This document shows positions 9,758 to 21,700 of a stretch of DNA of 64,000 nucleotides, piece after piece (the first letter of the stretch is position 1; every line of letters starts with the position of its first letter). Origin of the DNA: Pseudophaeomoniella oleicola (lineage: Eukaryota; Ascomycota; Eurotiomycetes; Phaeomoniellales; Phaeomoniellaceae). A model generated the notes under the pieces. It searched no databases, was not told the origin of the DNA, and saw only the letters and a program-made list of their open reading frames with translations. The position numbers were made by a program, and so were the translations under genes. The stretch is taken from contig QWDQ01000020.1 in assembly GCA_003868215.1 (NCBI GenBank), positions 310,001-374,000 on the forward strand, written 5' to 3'.

Positions 9758-12503
9758 GTCACAGAGCTAGATGGACTGAGTAGCGCTCGAGGACTCTAGG
9801 ATCGACCACATCCTTGGTCGACAGAAGCAGGTTCAGAGTCTAGAGCTGATCGGGAAGCTGAGGGTGGCCAGGCGCATGCAGTCATGGATGGTATGTGACA
9901 TTAAGGGACTTACTATCGGCGTTCACAGAAAGACATCCAGGGCCTCAAAAGGTTGGCTTATCATGGAGGGGTATATTTGATCTTTGCGGGGTATAGGCAT
10001 AATGTTCTAGTCGTTGCACTCAAAGGGGCTCCCTATGGGGAACGAGCAATTGACGAAGTTTCCATTGGGTGCCGAGGCGGGATGACCGTCCATTTTGCTC
10101 CTGATAGGCTGTGTCTTCATCTAACTCGTATTAGAACCCTGGACCAATATTGTGCAACTCTGAGATGGGACCGAAGAAGTCTTCTAGCATCTAGGGATAT
10201 GGTTTCCGCATCTGGTTCCCAGCCTTTCTCTATGAGATCAGGGGGGTTCCTCTGGTGCTTGTGCTTATGATGAACAAGGTAGGTCGGTCGGCGAAAGCAC
10301 CCCGAACCCCGAACAAGTGCGTTTGGAATGCAACTGTTATATTCAGGTTTGTATTTCGTATCCCTGCCCCAGTAGATATCAAATGGATCTTCTATCACAC
10401 CCTCAGCCGCTACGTGCCGTGGGATCTTGATAGCAATATCATAGTTTGCCTCTATTGCCGCTAGCATCAGGCCTAGCTCGAGTGCGTACCATACACCGCA
10501 ACTCCCAAAGCGTCGATATTCAAACATCAGGCCACAGTAATTACCAATGTCTTATTGAACTATCGATGTTCAGAGGTCCCCAGATGTTTAAGCGTTGAAG
10601 ACTAAATAGAATGAAGATGCCTTGGCAACCTCGTAAAGCATCTTCATCCCTGACTGCGCTCTTCGCAAGGATCTTCAACGACCGTCATTCGTGTGCCTTG
10701 TACGGAGCCGGTCGATTAAACCCTGAGAAAGGCATCTAAGCAATCACACCTCACTACGGATGGTACTTACTACGTAGTATGCATGGCCAAGTGTTACTCA
10801 AGTAGGCAAGTATCATATACTATGTTAGGCTCAGATGATGGGGCCACTGCTAAGAGAAAGTGCCGTTGCATTATTACGACGCATGCAGCACATGCAGCTT
10901 GATGGATAGGACAGTAAGGTACCCGTCGCCGTTCTATTGCGTTAGATGCTCTAATTCTCCGGAGTGGCCCGGGCCAGGACCAGCACTGGTCTCGTTAGCG
11001 ACAAGGCGTTGGCCCCTTTTACACTCACGCCTCAGCTGATTATAGAATGTCTCCATGAGGATCGATTGATCTGAGAAACATGCCTTGAGATCCGAACACA
11101 CCTATCACTAACCATCAAACCCTCCAGCCGAGGTAATACGGACGGCACCCGATCTGCATACCACACTTTAGTCTCGTGGTCCTTCCAAGCCTCCTCTTCC
11201 CCCCTCTCCTTGGCGTGGGGATGGCGAGATGGATGACCTTTCCGACCGGTGGTGTCATAGGTACCTTGGCTATCAGACTGCACTTACTCCGCGAGCTTTG
11301 CCGGGCGGCACGGTTCGGGGAGAGTCAAATCGCCACAGGATGGGACGATACATTGCCCGCCAATCTGTTTGCAGCTGTCTACACAGTAACAATCTAGAAG
11401 ACATGATTCAGTAGGTACCTGACGAGGGTGAGATTGGATTTCATGCAGCGGCTGGAGATCAGCAAATCATCCCTGCAACACATCTGCTCATCACCTTCCT
11501 GACGGGGAACCAAGATCCGACGGCGTACTTCGATTGGACAGACGATTTGATACGATAACGGCTCGATCAACAAACGAATTGGACATTAAACACACGCCCA
11601 GATATCATTCCTTGAAACGGCGAATCGTCCACTGAGGGTCTGCTAATATTTAGAGTATGGCACTGAAGGTTAGTACGGTGCTTTTCATCCACAAGCCTTC
11701 TAGGCGAATTACCTAGTCCCGGATGCTAGATCAGCCAACAGCTGAAAGCCTCTGGCTGAATGGTGGAATAGTCCACATGCATATGCCGAAATCTGGCTGG
11801 ACCAGTACTCCCACTTGTGAACGTAGTTCATACACTCAGGAGGACTGCGGTCCTTGGCTAACCGTACGTCCAGCATGATCAACGTTGATCCGTGCACCGT
11901 TATCGAGCGAGCGTGGGATTTGTTCGTAGTCGGGTGATGACTGGTCCGAATTGAAGCGTGGTAATCTCTACTATCAAATCCCCATTCGTCGCCATGACGA
12001 ATCATATCAGCTACATCGGGCCTTTGGAGACTCGTTCTTCTTCCTGAATTTTTACCACCGAACCGACAGGGTTCAAAGCTTCACTGATGCTGGCGTACGC
12101 GTGGGCATCGTTAAGAACATTGTGGTGTTTTGATATTTGCATACTTCCCCTTTCATCCAGTCCCCCGGTGACTATTCAAAAAAAAGAAGACATCCACGAC
12201 TGTAACCTACCTATTGCGCCATATCGATGGCTCTGATTGAACCGGATGGCCACATTACTTCAACTATCTGGATATAGTGGTATGATGCTAATAGACTAGG
12301 GAATCTTTAGCAGCAAATCGAGACCGACTTCGATGTGGCTTCATTATCTACGGTAGTGTGGATAGCTTAGGATGATGTTGAGATATTCAACTATAAAACC
12401 CTCATGACCGTCGTCTTCTTCTCCCATTCTCCAACAGCTCGCTTCTTCCAACAGCCCTTCGTCTCATAGCAGCATATCTCCGTTGGTTATCTTCGCCTTC
12501 AAT
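9758..12503. other. Gene-poor 2.7 kb interval
   Basis: This is the longest stretch of normal base composition without a gene I can support. Frames are short (up to 136 codons, minus strand 10117-10527) and none shows a family motif or splices into a longer one. A TATAAA box at 12392-12397 lies about 110 nt before the protease start codon and probably serves it. The rest could be decayed gene sequence or long regulatory DNA. Confidence 0.5.
12392..12397 (+). promoter_or_regulatory. TATA box of the aspartic protease gene
   Basis: TATAAA occurs 107 nt upstream of the ATG at 12504, followed by pyrimidine-rich leader sequence (TCTTCTTCTCCC) that is usual at fungal transcription start regions. Confidence 0.6.
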
Positions 12504-13751
12504 ATGGTTTCCTTCCACCAGGTCTTTGTGGCCTCGGCCCTTCTTGCCCTCAGCAATGCTATTCCCCTCCAGGAAAAGCGGGCTCAGCCATTTGTCGTTG
12601 ATATGGTTCCCAAGACCAATCCTACAATCAAGAACGGCGCTGCTGCATACCTCAAGGCTCTGGTCAAGTACAATGCATCGGCCGAACTGATCAGTCAAGT
12701 ATCCATCGCTGCAACGTCGGGCTCCGTCACTGCAACTCCCGCAGAATACGACGAAGAGTATACCTGCCCGGTGACTATCGGCAGCCAGACGTTCCAACTC
12801 GACTTTGATACTGGTTCCTCTGATCTGTAAGCGAAAAACCTGATCCCGCATCTTTGCCAGTCTAACTCTGTTCCTAGCTGGGTCCTTGGTTCTCAAGTTG
12901 CCCGCTCCGGTGGCTCAGGCCACACATACTATACTCCAGGGAGTACCGCATCACGTGAAGCCGGCGAATCGTGGTCAATTGAGTATGCCGATGGCTCGTC
13001 TGCTTCTGGTGTCGTCTACTCTGATACTGTCACCATTGGTGGCACCTCGGTGACCGGACAGGGCGTTGAGGAAGCCACCAGTGCCTCTAGCACCTTCTAC
13101 AGCGGCCCAGAGGATGGTCTCGTTGGCCTCGGCTTCGATAACATCAACACGGCATACCCAAGAGCGGTCTCTACCTTCATCACGAATGCCATCAACCAGG
13201 GACTCCCAGCCCATCTCTTCACCGCTCTGCTCCGACACAACGCACCAGGCCGATACACTTTCGGCACGATTGACAGCACTCAGCACACGGGCACCATCGC
13301 CTACACGCCAGTGGACACTTCAGAAGGTTACTGGATGTTCACCCCGACCGCTTACGCAATAGGCTCTGGCAGTACCGTTACAGCCGGTGCCAGAGTACTT
13401 AGGGGTATTGCAGACACCGGCACCACTCTCCTGATGGTCGACACCAGCATTGCCAACGCCTACTGGGCTAGGGTCTCAGGGTCTCAGTACACCCAGGGCG
13501 TCTGGATTTTCCCTTGCAGCGGGGCCAGCTCCCTCCCTAGCTTCACCGTTGTCATCGCCGGATACAGAGCCGTCGTTCCTGGCTCATACATGAACTACTC
13601 CCCCAACGGTGACGGCACTTGCTACGGTGGTATCCAGCCCAGCGAGGGTCTCGGTTTCAACATCTACGGTGACATCTTCTTGAAGAGCCAATTTGTTGTC
13701 TTTGACCGCAGTCAATCCACCCCCAGACTTGGTTTCGCTCCCCAGGCTTAA
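12504..13751 (+). CDS. Secreted aspartic endopeptidase, pepsin family A1 (aspergillopepsin I/penicillopepsin-like)
   Basis: Two exons (12504-12826 and 12878-13751, intron 51 nt) encode 398 residues, the usual length for preproaspergillopepsins. Residues 1 to about 20 (SFHQVFVASALLALSNAI) form a signal peptide, followed by a propeptide of about 60 residues that starts with a KR dipeptide. The mature enzyme has both catalytic aspartates, DTGSSDLWV near residue 102 and DTGTTLLMV near residue 287, and the flap tyrosine in EYADGS. A single disulphide is suggested by CSGAS...CYGG near the C terminus. The ending RLGFAPQA is typical. It acts outside the cell on protein at acid pH. The intron interrupts the codon just after the first active-site motif, a position seen in related genes. 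A TATA box precedes it. Confidence 0.95.
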
Positions 13752-14833
13752 GCTGCACGAAACAGACAATCCCGATCATGAGACGAACGAGCGAGCGGTA
13801 GGAAACGAGTTGCTATGAAGGAGAATGATAGAAAATGACTGACGGACTGAGGGATGGAAGAGAAGAACATGGGGAAAAAAAAGAAAAGAAACTCAGGGAG
13901 TAATGCATCTAATTAGCAAAAGGCCCTTCGCTCTACATTGATGGCATATCATATCATACCATACCTACCTAATTAGTACATACAAACCAATATACTCGGG
14001 CGTAAAAGTAACCCTCCCAGCAGCCTAAACCAACCAACCAACCCAAACTCTTCTTTCTTCCAAAATTCTGGGGCTGATGTTGCTCTGATGTAGACCCGAC
14101 GACCTGAATAAAACCCGTGGGGGAACCTTTTTGTAGTCGGGGGTGGGTTAGGTAGGGGGCCCGTTACTCGCATGGAAGTTCGAATATTAGGAAAACAATA
14201 TTAACTTACAGCAACTTTTCGTTTCTTTCTTTTACGATCATTATTGTTATTATCTGTCATTAGAGGAGGGAGAAACAAAAAAAAAAAAAAAAAGGAAATA
14301 GACACAAGACAAGACAGATAGACAGCAGAATAGGTATTCTCTGCCTACCTAGGTTACCTACCTACCTTAGGTATCGATATAAGTCCATTCAGGAAGGTCA
14401 AGGGCGGTTGGGGGTTATGGGAGTGACACAATAGTACGTCTGACACTGACAACCCGATCGATTTTGAGAAAAACAATATTGAGGTGGATCATCCGTCGAT
14501 TTGTCGTCTTCTAATGCTGATATGTACGAGTCTTGTGTACCTAGATAGCTGGTGGGAGATAATTAGTGATGGATTGGATCTTACCATACTGTTGCGGGCG
14601 GTCGAGGAAGGGGCAGGATTGTGATAAATCGATGCCTGCCTGAATGATCGTTACAAGACGCGAGTGATGACAGAGATCTGGAAAGTAAGACACGTAGTGA
14701 TCAAATGACTACCACTTTGCGCCGTGGGCCGATTTATCTCGAAGGTATGCTATGGTACAGTACATTGCAATCTTTCATCCCCGGTTGGTCTGATTCTTTC
14801 CGCAATAAGAAGAAAAACGCCTTAGTCCATCAA
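13752..14833. other. Convergent intergenic region, protease and proteasome gene
   Basis: The 3' flanks of both genes meet here. Visible are A-rich runs (13874-13885, 14277-14295), ACCAACCAACCAACCC (14027-14043) and a cluster of TACCTA motifs (13961-13970, 14344-14372). I see no coding frame of note. Confidence 0.7.
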
Positions 14834-15778
14834 TTATGCATCCACATCCATTTTCTCGACAACGACCATGGAATCAGTGTCGCTGCTAAGTTCTTGTACA
14901 GTGACATATCTTCCAATATCTTCCTTTGTGATGATCTTTTCGTTCAGCCAGTTTGTTGTTCCCTTTGCGAATTTGTATTGCTTCTCCTTCTGTACCCGCT
15001 CGTTGGGTTTGATGTAGTTTCGGAGGAGCTGGGTTGGCTTATCCTTGTCAATAACACAAACGTCGACATTGCTTCCCGAACCCAGATCATTGAAGATACC
15101 GGCTTGGATTGCCTCGGAACAGATCTTGACCGCATCATCTTTGGTCATATCTGGTTTCCACATTGATTCAAATGTGGCCATTGCAGCTAATGAACCGGAT
15201 CCCATGGTGACATATGGAAGCTTGTCGGTGGAACCGTGGGCATGGACTGTGAAGAGACTGACGCCGGTAGGGTCGACACCAGCAACGACCAAGTAAGCGC
15301 CGATGTGACCTTGATGACGGAAAAGATGTTGCTTAAGCATGGTCATGCATGTTGCGACTCGTGGCTTCCGGCCCGTCGAAAGAGCGTGAAGTTCGAGATT
15401 CGAGGAAATCAAGGCGGTCGTGAATTCAGTGTCAGCAGCAGTACCTGCTCCAGCACACCAAATCTGAGGAGAGATATAATGTAATTTTTCACAGTTCTAA
15501 AGTCGAGCTCATCAGCTGAGTCCATATATACCCGATCATTGCAAGAGCATACCTTGTCTGCTACTATAGGACCACTTGTCGCTCTGGTATCTGCGGCAAT
15601 CTAAGGAGTCGGCGTTAGCAATGTGAAAAGCGCAGGGTATTGTAACACGTACAACAACTCCATTATCATATGTGCATCCAACAATGGTGGTACCAGTGCT
15701 AGTTGCTTTCGGTAGAGGCACACCTCGAGCATGAAGCGCTGAGTTTCTGTTGTAGTTGGAGAAGTCGAAGCCAGGCAT
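14834..15778 (-). CDS. PUP1: 20S proteasome subunit beta2 (trypsin-like), three exons
   Basis: Exons 15778-15653, 15600-15553 and 15496-14834 join into 278 residues, with introns of 52 and 56 nt. After a propeptide of 29 residues the sequence reads [30 protein letters not shown]. The first Thr of TTIVG is the N-terminal nucleophile exposed by autocatalysis, and the Asp in AADTR and the Lys in VADK-type positions are conserved. [11 protein letters not shown] and GSGSLAAMA follow, as in beta2 of all eukaryotes. The C-terminal extension of about 40 residues, which wraps the neighbouring beta3 subunit, is present and ends in a short acidic tail. Two of the splice points fall within the highly conserved core, so the joins are secure. 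Confidence 0.96.
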
Positions 15779-16714
15779 GGTGAGATCGATGGCGCAAAGG
15801 CCACTGCGAGATGCTGTTGGGTGTCAAGAATATGGGAGAGATGGTAGTAGTCGTGTTGGGGGTTCGTAAAGAAGAATCAAGGTCGATGTGATGTTTCAGC
15901 GGCTTTGCATGTGGTTCATGTTATTATTGGTGAATGCGACGATAGTCTGACGAAGTTAAAGCTGCCTAGAGCAAGCTCGTCCTGGATGATGATCGTAGCT
16001 TGACGCGGTTTACTTTGGTCACCGTAATCTACTAATCGATCTTCAGCCGCAACGCTCAGGGTTTGCTGCGGAGGTAACTAACCCTTTGATCGTCTCAATA
16101 AGATGATTGTAATCAAAACGAATCAAAGGTTAAGAATGCCTAGCTACTGCCTCTTCAAATCACACAGGCAAGCAATGCTATGCTACTTAAGCCATCTGCT
16201 CTCACGTCCAGTCCCGCCGCCTTGAGATCCCGCCGTCATTTGATGGGCGAGTATACATGAGTTGAGTACGTCGTTTTGCAACTTCTCACTTTGTACTCTT
16301 CTGAGTTCCCTCTTGATCTCGTTGCTTGCTTCCAATCTGTCTCTGCTTTTCAGACCTTGATTCTGCTCGCTCTATTACCACCAGTCTTTCCTATCTCTCG
16401 CAGCCCCGCCGTCTCTTTTCTGCTATGTCCACTCGAACTATCATCGCAATGCCGTTTCATCTCATCAGTAGCTGTAAGAGTAAGTATGGTGGGAGGGCGT
16501 AGGCGGATTCAAGAGCAGGATGCTAGGCAAACAGCATTGGAAGCTTAAGTCGGGATATCAAAGCCGGATTGCTGGACCCATCTTGCTTTCTGTATCGAAG
16601 GGAAAGAGACGATAGATAAACGAGACGGTAGGGTATCTAATCACGAAACATTAAGTCTCGTCACACGTTACTTCTTCTCCTTAACCAGCTGAGCCCTGGT
16701 TTCTCGATGCCATT
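15779..16714. other. Intergenic region, proteasome promoter side, with repeat copy A
   Basis: This contains the upstream region of the proteasome gene and the 3' flank of the dehydrogenase. Repeat copy A lies at about 15996-16082. A plus-strand frame at 16276-16548 has no recognisable features. Confidence 0.6.
15996..16082 (+). repeat. Diverged direct repeat, copy A
   Basis: The block beginning TAGCTTGACGCGGT and ending GCTGCGGAGGTAACTA aligns over about 85 bp with the block at 18422-18504, at roughly 70% identity by eye. Many differences are C/T or G/A. Copies A and B are in the same orientation and flank the short-chain dehydrogenase gene. Confidence 0.65.
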
Positions 16715-17904
16715 TCAGGGATACGTCTTCCCCTCTTCACACACCCGCTGGAACACCTCCTCGGTATGCTTCACCACCCTTTCCACCGTGCCCTCTCCCC
16801 TCGTCTTCTCCAATTTCTTATTCGCCGGGAACACCTCCCCGTCCCAATTCACCCAGTAACAACCGCTCCCCTTCGTTCCATCGCTACCAATCGCGACATC
16901 CCCTTCCATCCCCTCCCCCTCAGCTTTCGGAGGAAATCTCCCACTCGTCGCCGCAAACACATGCCTCTCCCCACTCTCCTTAATCGGTACCAAAAAAGGT
17001 CTCAGGAGCGTCTTCATTGCGGCCGAAAGCACACGTCCACCCGGAACTTCACGCATCACACCCGTGGCCACGCCAGACGGATACGCGTGGATGAAGGAGA
17101 TATGTGGGTGTCGCTGTGCCATGCCCTCCAGGAAGAAATCACCCATTAAGCTGGCGTGCGCGCCGCATTTGCTGAGGCTGAAAGTGTGCTTCAGACTGAG
17201 GTCTGAGAAGTCGAGCGTGCCGGAGCCGCCGCCGCGGACGGAGACAAGCGGGTCTAGGACAGATACCACGCGAGAAAGTCTGGCGTTGGCGTTGACAGAG
17301 GAGTCTTGTGCGGCTGCGGTTAAGAGGGGGAGCAAGTTGGTGATGAATCGCATCCGCGCATAGTAATGCAACCCGAATTTGCGATCCAGACCTTCAGCCG
17401 TCTCGTCCCGCCCCTTCAGCGTCAAGTATCCGGGTGTCATGAATAGTAAGTTTAGCTTTTCTTCCTTGGCAGCGATTTCGGTGCACACTCTGTCGACGTT
17501 TTTGAGGAGGGAAATGTCGGTTTGGAGAAAAGTAGGCTGGGCGGAGGGGTTTATGGTTCTCATGGAGGCGATGGCAGCATCGGCAGCGGACTGGTTGCGG
17601 CCGATGAGGTAGATTTTAGGGGATTGGGTGTGACGGGCTAAGGCAAGGGCCGTGTATAAGGAGATGCCGGAGGTACCGCCGACTGGGGGTTGTTAGTGGA
17701 ATGGAGGCTTTCAAGAGAGGAGATATGATAGGGAAGGGCCTGTGTAAGTAGGATATCTGCTTCGGATACGAGACGGTTTTCTACGGGGATGTTGTAAACA
17801 GTGGGCTGTTGGAGCAGGTTGGACTTACCGAAGACCGCCACGACACCTTGGGCTAGGGATTTGAGACCTGCATTGTGGGCTTGGACGGTTCGTATGTTCA
17901 CCAT
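16715..17904 (-). CDS. Short-chain dehydrogenase/reductase-like protein, two exons
   Basis: Exons 17904-17829 and 17682-16715 join into 347 residues across a 146 nt intron. The join gives VVAVFVGGTSGISLYTALALA, a dinucleotide-binding loop of the GGTSGI type found in a fungal SDR group, followed by KIYLIGRNQSAADAAI (the NADP-type Arg after the second strand). Further on, LNLLFMTPGYLTLKGRDETAEGLDRKFGLHYYARMRF replaces the usual NNAG region, and no classical YxxxK can be seen at the expected place (SLSKCGAHASLMGDFF). The catalytic pair may therefore be lost, or the protein may be a non-catalytic or divergent member. This type is common near secondary-metabolite genes, but nothing around it suggests a cluster. 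It is bracketed by two diverged direct repeats. Confidence 0.88.
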
Positions 17905-18743
17905 GGCTGCTTTGATCTCTGGTGACTGGATCCGAATTCGTAGGGTATAGAGCGCGCAAAAGGGGTCTAGTTTCCTTTATCGCAATGGATACTTGGTCTA
18001 AGAAGAGGAAATAAAAGGGTAGGAGAGGAACTTTGCAAATATCAACTATCAGGTAGCCCAGTTGCACTTTAGGGAAACTGAGATCAGCTTGAGCAACTGG
18101 AATGGGGTGAAACAGCGTCAAGTAATACGAGTGCCCTTCCCATCCGTGGTTGGTCCGTGGGTACGGCTTTGGCGGAAGTGAACAACACCGGGACCCTCTG
18201 TAAATGCGTCCTGGAGACGTTCGCTGAGATCGCTGAGAGCACTTTAAGATGAAAAGTTGAGCTGTCCTAGCAATATCAGACGGTGATAGTAACAGCTGCT
18301 CATAATCTTCAGCTTCGTAATTGCTGTCTATACGAGTAATACTCCAGGACTCAAATAGGATTATAAAGAAAGAAAGAGGGATTGAATATAACATGGTTGT
18401 TAATTACTACTGATCCGACTCTAGCTCAACGCGGTCTATTTCGGTCGCCGTAGAATAATAATCAGTCGTCAACCACGAAGCTCAGTTTTGCCGCGGAGGT
18501 AACCAGCAGTGCAGACAACAAAGTCCCAGCGTGCTTCAGCCTGGATGTACTCATTTGGATCCCTTCGAAGGCCAACTGACGACCGTCAAAATTAGGGACC
18601 GACCGAATCAAGCGCTCTATAGGAGCCCGTCCGACGCCAATCGTCACTCGTTTACTCCGCCGAAACAGAAGCCAGATGCGATCAAACCTGAACTCAACGA
18701 GAGATTCCGCCGAAGTCTTTCTGCAGAGATTCCTCGATTAAGA
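17905..18743. promoter_or_regulatory. Divergent intergenic region, dehydrogenase and Nup159, with repeat copy B
   Basis: This holds the promoters of two divergent genes. The 189-codon minus-strand frame that overlaps it starts deep in the promoter and shows no family features. I treat it as chance. Repeat copy B is at 18422-18504, about 240 nt before the Nup159 start. Confidence 0.6.
18422..18504 (+). repeat. Diverged direct repeat, copy B
   Basis: This begins TAGCTCAACGCGGT and ends CCGCGGAGGTAACCA, and matches copy A at 15996-16082. The start resembles a Pol III A box, but I find no convincing B box, so a tRNA-derived SINE is only a weak possibility. Confidence 0.65.
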
Positions 18744-21700
18744 ATGGCATTCTCCTTCTCTAACGCAGGTAACAGCTCACCGTTTGGGAGTCAACCGCAA
18801 GCAAATGGTACAGCGCAGGCATCGGAAGGTCCCGAATTACAGGAAATACAAACAAATGTGAGGATCTATAAGTCGCGTCCTCTTGAGAAGGACTAACAAA
18901 TGTAGGAAGTGGGTTTTCTCCCACTCGCCGGCGAAGCCAAAGTCAAACTTCTGCCAGCACCATGGCCATCAGACTCGCTACCCCCACCATCATCGTCTTT
19001 ACTCAGCATCGCATCCTCGAAGGGACTACTTGCGGCGGCTGGCCCTGATACTCTAGTCATAGCAAGTACCGACGCAGTAAGAGATGCTTTTAGGTCAGAG
19101 GGGACGGCTGCACAAAAGAACTTTGAACCGCAGGCAAGAATAGCCGTCCCAAGGGTCTCGCAAGTTGCCTTTTCTGGAGACGAGAGTGTTCTCGTGATTT
19201 CAGCTGCAGAAGGGGGTGGTCTAGCCGCTTATGACGTCTCAGGTCTAGTGAACGGGAAGACAGAACCAGCAGTACAGATTGCTACGAATAACACCCCGTT
19301 GCGGGCTTTGGCACCGAATCCCAATGCAGAACATGCGCAGCAGGTTGCTGCAGTAACGACAAGTGGCGAGCTTCTCGTTGCAGATCTCAAGAGCGGCCAG
19401 CTTGCACATGGCACGAATGGACCTATCCTCAGATCTGGCGTCAGTTCCATATCCTGGTCGAACCGTGGTAAGCAGCTGGTGGCGGGATTGGCGGACGGTT
19501 CAGCGGTCCAAATGAAACCAGATGGTCAAGTTCAAGCGGAGATCCCCCGCCCACCTTCTCTTGGGGCCGGGATGCATGTTTCCTGCATATCCTGGCTGGA
19601 AAACGATGCATTTCTCACGGTTTATACACCCAATGATGTCGACGATGGTGGTATGACACCTGCCTCCGATTACTACATTGTGACCCGTCAAAAAGGCACT
19701 ACCAATTTCGCGTTCCAAAAGCTTCCAGAAGTCTGCGCTCCGTTCGGTATGAGCAGACAACCCTCGGTACAAATGGTTGCAAGGCTGAGGATCTTTCCAC
19801 CGCACATTCAAGATATGCTCATCATGGCCGCTACGACTTCAAGTGATATTGGGCTAGTTACAAAATCTGCCCAGGCGCTGTCTACCGAGAATGCAATTGA
19901 GACTTTCGCGACCACATTAATGGCAGACGACTCGCGACGTGCGGCATTACCACTGAGTGGGGGTAATGACACATCTCCTATAGGCCTCGCACTGGACTTG
20001 TCCTCCAGGGAAAAAGTAGACAACCCGATACTTGGAGATCCCGAGGTCCTGCAATCTGAACAACCCCTACCGTGCATCATGGTGTTGAATAATGAAGGAA
20101 TTTTGGCTGCTTGGTGGGTGATATATTCCGCATCAATTAGGGAAAAGCAGATCTACTCAGGCATGGCTGTTGCTAAGAGCAACCAAGCTGCAAGTACTGC
20201 GATTTCACAGCCGGCGCCTCCGACGACCCCAGCTTTTGGACAGACTATGTTCGGCTCCGGCCAACCAGCCTTTGGGTCGTCGACAACTCCTAAGACAGGC
20301 CCAGCATTCGGGCAATCAGCGTTCGGTTCGCCAGCTGCACCTCCCGCCGGAGGACCTGCTTTTGGCCAGGGTGCATTTACGTCCAACACGCCAGGATCGA
20401 CCACTACTACTTTTGGAAAGCCAAGTTTTGGCCAGCCATCAACAACGGCGTTTGGCCAATCAGGTGGACCAAGCTTCGGTGCTACCACTGCGCCTGGTGG
20501 TAACAGTGGTGGCTTTGGGAAGCCTTCTTGGGCATCTACCGGATTTGGACAATCCTCGGCGACTCCAAATAGCGTTGCGCCGAGTCAGCCAGCTTTTGGG
20601 GCCCCGAGTCAACCTGGCGGTACCACACCAGCTTTCGGCTCAACAAGTGCTATCGGAAGCAAGTCGCCATTTGGTGCTGCTGCAAATTCTCCAGGATTCG
20701 GCCAAAGTGGATTCGGCACCGCAGCTACCTTTGGTCCCACTCAGCAGAAGACCAGTCCTTTTGGAGCTCCAGTAGAGTCTTCAAATCCAGCATTTTCCTC
20801 ATTCGCAAATGCTGGTGGATTCGGAGCTGCCAAGCCTTCGGGAGAAAGCCCATTTGGCAAACCAGCCACGGATAATCCCTTTGGCAAACCACCGACACAG
20901 TCGATCTTTGGTCAAAAGCAGCAGGCACCGTCTTTCGGTTCCAATATGGATGTTTCGTCATCGTTTGGCCCCGAAACGAAGCCTTCAGCTGGCGGTCTGT
21001 TTGAAAAAAATGCGGGTGGATTCAAGCTTGGATCCAGTTTCAAGCCTGACGGAACAGCGGCAGACGACCTCCCCAAGCCTAAAGAGAGCGAGGGCGGATT
21101 AGCGTTTGGCGCAGGATTCGGCAACCTGCTGGGAGAAGGCACCAAAGAAGCTAAGCCTGCTCAGGACAAGGAGGAGGAGATGGACGAGACGTCAGAAGAG
21201 CCTTCTAGGGTAGCTGAACCTCAACCACAGCCTCTGCGAGAGGAATCGACTATAACAGAGAAGTTCGCCCCTAAACCAACGCTTCCTTCCAAAGAAGAGA
21301 AGCCCTATGTTACCCCGCCCGGCACCGTCATTCACTCGAAGGCCACACCTGCTCCTTCCCTCAGCAGTCTGTTCGGAACACAGACGCAACCCAGCACAAC
21401 TCCTGCTGAAGTCCAGAAAAGCAAGCCATTCTCATTCTCGAACTTCGCGTCTACCACCCCAACAGGCCCGCCCAAGACTGTTCCGTTTCCAGCACAACCA
21501 AACGCAGAATCCACCCCAAAGATTAAAACTGAACCACCTAGCGAAGGCGGAAGTCCAACATTGGACGAAATTCCTGAAGCCCCTCTTCCACCGGATTCTA
21601 CAAGCAAAGCTACCTATACAATTGGCGATACGTCTGTGTCTTCAATCGGGTCCAGAGAATCAAAAGACTCCGGCGGCGAAGATGCTCCACTTCCTCCAGA

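Noticed and set aside
10117-10527. 136-codon minus-strand frame in the gene-poor gap
   Set aside because: No family motif, start codon context or exon partner; bounded by a stop upstream. Kept only as a finding about the gap.
16276-16548. 90-codon plus-strand frame ending in GGRRRIQEQDARQTALEA
   Set aside because: No upstream ATG-supported protein features beyond a hydrophobic run; probably chance between two minus-strand genes.
17825-18394. 189-codon minus-strand frame upstream of the dehydrogenase
   Set aside because: It lies in the promoter, overlaps the first dehydrogenase exon in another frame, and shows no family features.
18422-18504. tRNA-derived SINE for copy B of the direct repeat
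   Set aside because: Only an A-box-like start is visible; no B box and no poly-A or target duplications.
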